A stretch of DNA of 17,190 nucleotides. Origin: an uncultured bacterium. GTDB taxonomy: Bacteria > Bacillota > Clostridia > Lachnospirales > Lachnospiraceae. Below the pieces are notes generated by a model. That model was not told the DNA's origin. It did no database searches and saw nothing but the letters and a program-made list of their open reading frames with translations. A program made the translations under genes and the position numbers. Within the stretch, counting starts at the first letter, position 1, and each line of letters opens with the position of its first letter. Positions 14,735 to 17,190 of the stretch are shown here, in pieces. The stretch is from contig CAMNLO010000006.1 of assembly GCA_946543095.1 (NCBI GenBank), positions 1-17,190 of the forward strand, in the 5' to 3' direction.

Positions 14735-16876
14735 TCAGATCTCCTCTTCCCCGAAATACTCCGCTTCCAGTTCCTCCAGCTCCTCCAGCCAGAGCCTTCT
14801 ATGCGCATCGGAGGGCATCCTGAGGTCCCCTCTGGGGGACACCGCCACAGACCCCACCTTCGGCCCGTCCGGCAGGCAGGAGCGTTTGAACTGGGATGCA
14901 AAGAAGCGGCGGTAAAAATTGGAAAGCCAACGGAAGATCACTTCGGGGGAGAAGGAAGAGCTTCCATTGGATGCGAAGCTACCTTCAGTCTCATTCCCCT
15001 CTTCCGCAAAGGCACAAAGCGCCAGGCGGAAGATCTTTTTCGGCCCAAAGCCATAGCGCAGGGTGTAGTACAGAATAAAGTCATGAAGCTCGTAGGGGCC
15101 CACAAGATCCTCTGTCTTCTGGGAAATCTCCCCGTCCTTCGGCGGCAGAAGCTCCGGAGACACCGGCGTGTCCAGAATGTCCATGAGCACCTCCGCCAGC
15201 TCTCCCTCCGAAAGCCGGGTCCCGGCGCCATCGCCGGCTCCGGATCCCTCATTACCTGCCGCAGCGCCCGCGGCCTCATACTCCGCGTAATATCTGACCA
15301 GATACCGGATCAGGGTCTTGGGGACTCCGGCGTTCACGCCGTACATGGACATATGATCCCCGTTGTAGGTGGCCCAGCCCAGTGCCAGCTCCGAAAGATC
15401 CCCGGTCCCGATGACCAGGCCGTTTTCCATATTCGCCACATCCATTAACACCTGGGTCCGCTCCCTGGCCTGGGCGTTTTCATAGGTCACGCTGCGATCC
15501 TCTTCCGCCAGACCGATATCCCGGAAATGCACCTTTACGGCTTCCCCGATGGGGATCTCCCGAAGCTCCGCCCCCAGAGCCTCCGCCAGCTTTTCCGCAT
15601 TGCCCTTTGTGCGCTTTGTGGTACCGAAGCCCGGCATTGTGATGGCGATGATGTTCTTTCTGGGAAGCATTAAAAGGTCGAAGGCCTTTGCCGCCACCAG
15701 CATGGCCAGGGTGGAATCCAGCCCTCCGGAGATGCCGATCACGGCCTTTTCGCAGCCGATGGCTGAAAGCCTCTGCACAAGGCCCCGGGCCTGAAGCTGC
15801 AGCACCATGGCCAGTCTGGCATTTCGATCCGATAAGGAACGATCCTTATCCGCTGCAAAGCCCCGGCTCTCCATCTCCTGTGCCGCCCTGTCTGCGCCTT
15901 CATTTCCCGGAATAAAGGGTCTGGGAGAGACGGGCCTTGTGAGCTCCGTTTCCCTGACAATGAGATGGAAAGGGATCCGCAGATATTTGTCTGCGTTCTT
16001 TGGCTGAAATCCGTTATTCCTTCTGCGGTCGGACACCAGCCTGTCCACATCGATCTCGGATAATGTGATCCCGGCCGTAAATGGCTCGCCCTCCGCAAGG
16101 ATGGTGCCGTTTTCCGCAAGGAGCCTTGTGCCGGAGAACACCAGATCCTGTGTGGATTCCCCCTCTCCCGCGGAAGCGTAGGCATAGGCGCAGAGCAGTC
16201 TCGCGGAGGTCATCCGGATCAGGTCCCGCCTGTATTCGTCCTTTCCAACCAGTTCATTGGAGGCAGAGAGGTTTACGATGAGTGTCGCGCCGGCAAGAGC
16301 CGCCGCAGTCCCGGGCGTTTCGGGCGCCCACAGATCCTCACAGATCTCCGCACCGATCACCAGCTCCGGCAGCTCTTCACAGGAGAACAGGAGCCTGGTC
16401 CCGAAGGGAATCTCCGGTCCCTCAAAGCCCAGCTCCGCATATTCCTCCGGAAGAGTATGGGTGGATACGTTCTTCGGCCCCGGGTTAAACTGGCGCAGCT
16501 CGTAGAACTCGTTGTAATTCGGGATATTCCCCTTCGGCACAAAGCCGAGGATCTGGCCGTCGTGGAGGACCGCCGCGCAGTTATAGAGCTTCCCGTCCTT
16601 TTCCACCGGAAGTCCCACGAACACGATGGCGTCCAGTCCGTCCGTTTCCTCCGCGATCATGGAAAGCGCGTCCATGGCTGCCGTAAGCAGGGGACGCTGG
16701 AAAAACAGATCCCCGCAGGTATAGCCCGTGATGCAAAGCTCCGGGAAAACAATGACCTGGGCATGCCCTGACGCTGCCTGAGAAATGAGGGCGATGATCT
16801 CCTCCGCGTTGGATGCGGGATCCGCCAGAGCGATCCGCGGCGTACACATGGCCACCTTAACAAATCCGTCGTACAT
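14735..16876 (-). CDS. nadE: Glutamine-dependent NAD+ synthetase
   Basis: A 713-residue two-domain enzyme that amidates nicotinic acid adenine dinucleotide to NAD+, using ammonia freed from glutamine. The N-terminal nitrilase-fold glutaminase has the triad Glu46 (FPELCITGY), Lys115 (VPKGN) and Cys179 (AEICEDLW). The synthetase domain has the ATP-binding SGGLDST (383-389), then ELALGWATYNGDHMSMYGVN (496-515). It is longer than the roughly 640 residues I expect in this clostridial type; the extra length is in two low-complexity patches rich in Gly, Ala, Glu and Ser at about 535-558 and 625-643. The ATG at 16874-16876 has GGAGG seven bases upstream. Twelve bases separate it from the membrane protein gene, implying one operon. 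Confidence 0.95.
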   Translation of the reverse strand: MYDGFVKVAMCTPRIALADPASNAEEIIALISQAASGHAQVIVFPELCITGYTCGDLFFQRPLLTAAMDALSMIAEETDGLDAIVFVGLPVEKDGKLYNCAAVLHDGQILGFVPKGNIPNYNEFYELRQFNPGPKNVSTHTLPEEYAELGFEGPEIPFGTRLLFSCEELPELVIGAEICEDLWAPETPGTAAALAGATLIVNLSASNELVGKDEYRRDLIRMTSARLLCAYAYASAGEGESTQDLVFSGTRLLAENGTILAEGEPFTAGITLSEIDVDRLVSDRRRNNGFQPKNADKYLRIPFHLIVRETELTRPVSPRPFIPGNEGADRAAQEMESRGFAADKDRSLSDRNARLAMVLQLQARGLVQRLSAIGCEKAVIGISGGLDSTLAMLVAAKAFDLLMLPRKNIIAITMPGFGTTKRTKGNAEKLAEALGAELREIPIGEAVKVHFRDIGLAEEDRSVTYENAQARERTQVLMDVANMENGLVIGTGDLSELALGWATYNGDHMSMYGVNAGVPKTLIRYLVRYYAEYEAAGAAAGNEGSGAGDGAGTRLSEGELAEVLMDILDTPVSPELLPPKDGEISQKTEDLVGPYELHDFILYYTLRYGFGPKKIFRLALCAFAEEGNETEGSFASNGSSSFSPEVIFRWLSNFYRRFFASQFKRSCLPDGPKVGSVAVSPRGDLRMPSDAHRRLWLEELEELEAEYFGEEEI

Positions 16877-16888
16877 ATCAGACCTCCA

Positions 16889-17190
16889 TTAACCTCCAAA
16901 TCCTCTGATGGCACCGAACACTCCCATACTCAGCGCTCCCATGATGACACCTGCCAGAAGCACCCCGCACAGCACCGCGACGGTGCTCTTTTTAAAATCC
17001 ATATCCAGGATGCTGGCCGCCAGGGTGCCGGTCCAGGCGCCGGTTCCCGGAAGAGGAATCCCGACAAACAGTAGCAGGGCCACATACAGGCCTCCTCCCG
17101 CCTTCTCCTGCATCTTCTCTCCCCCCTTCCTTCCCTTTTCCAGGCAGAAACGGAAGAAGGGGCCGATCAGTGGCTTGTCCTGCCCCCCTT
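16889..17190 (-). CDS. Putative small multidrug export (COG2426/PF06695-like) membrane protein, C-terminal part
   Basis: Open through the window edge, giving 99 visible residues in frame without a start. A charged stretch (LEKGRKGGEK) is followed by GLYVALLLFVGIPLPGTGAWTG, the signature of the family, and two hydrophobic segments (about LAASILDM and VAVLCGVLLAGVIMGALSMG). The family is annotated as small multidrug exporters, but its transport role is weakly supported. An internal ATG at 17113 would start within the loop and is not credible as the gene start. It lies directly upstream of nadE, and the ribosome site of nadE adjoins its stop codon at 16889-16891. The promoter of the pair lies outside the window. 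Confidence 0.82.
   Translation of the reverse strand, partial: GGQDKPLIGPFFRFCLEKGRKGGEKMQEKAGGGLYVALLLFVGIPLPGTGAWTGTLAASILDMDFKKSTVAVLCGVLLAGVIMGALSMGVFGAIRGFGG

Overview
The window looks like chromosome of a Clostridia-class Bacillota, most probably a Lachnospiraceae-type bacterium. This rests on protein similarity I recognise (a PF07826 IMP cyclohydrolase, a clostridial-type glutamine-dependent NAD synthetase, a ParB-like domain related to the N-terminus of clostridial BMP-type proteins), strong GGAGG ribosome sites, and closely packed or overlapping genes. No organism marker such as rRNA is present, so the taxon is an inference.

Layout. Positions 1-204 (minus) hold the first 68 codons of an IMP cyclohydrolase-like gene. 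Positions 319-522 hold four tandem 51-bp repeats. guaB (541-1998, minus) diverges from an orphan sugar-ABC ATPase of the MsmX/UgpC type (2164-3276, plus), and their predicted promoters overlap. From 13,472 down to 3,300 ten genes lie on the minus strand, mostly overlapping or separated by less than 80 bp: dapF, a CDP-glycerol glycerophosphotransferase-family enzyme, a Wzx-type flippase, a GT92-like glycosyltransferase, a WbsX/GH99-like protein, an extended SDR, an IspD/TarI-family cytidylyltransferase, a Caps_synth glycosyltransferase, a stand-alone ParB-like protein and a metallophosphoesterase. On the plus strand follow a 500-bp regulatory region and an AIM24/TIGR00266-family gene (13982-14653) with a strong terminator. 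Convergent to it are nadE (14735-16876) and the 3' part of a small multidrug export (COG2426-type) membrane protein gene running off the window end.

How the genes work together. The central cluster reads as part of a surface glycopolymer locus. The cytidylyltransferase and SDR could make a CDP-activated alditol, the glycerophosphotransferase-family enzyme could transfer an alditol phosphate, the GT92, WbsX and Caps_synth proteins would add sugars, and the flippase would export the lipid-linked product. The locus is attached to dapF, which makes the meso-diaminopimelate precursor of peptidoglycan and lysine. No initiating sugar-phosphate transferase or Wzy polymerase is present, so the polymer pathway must be completed elsewhere. 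At the left edge GuaB and the IMP cyclohydrolase catalyse consecutive purine steps.

Most worth a second look: a roughly 115-nt predicted multi-branched RNA fold in the leader of the AIM24-family gene; the 51-bp repeat array in which most units carry a small hairpin; a ParB-like protein translationally coupled to a capsule glycosyltransferase; and the dapF gene, which carries an extra segment of about 60 residues and overlaps the polymer cluster.
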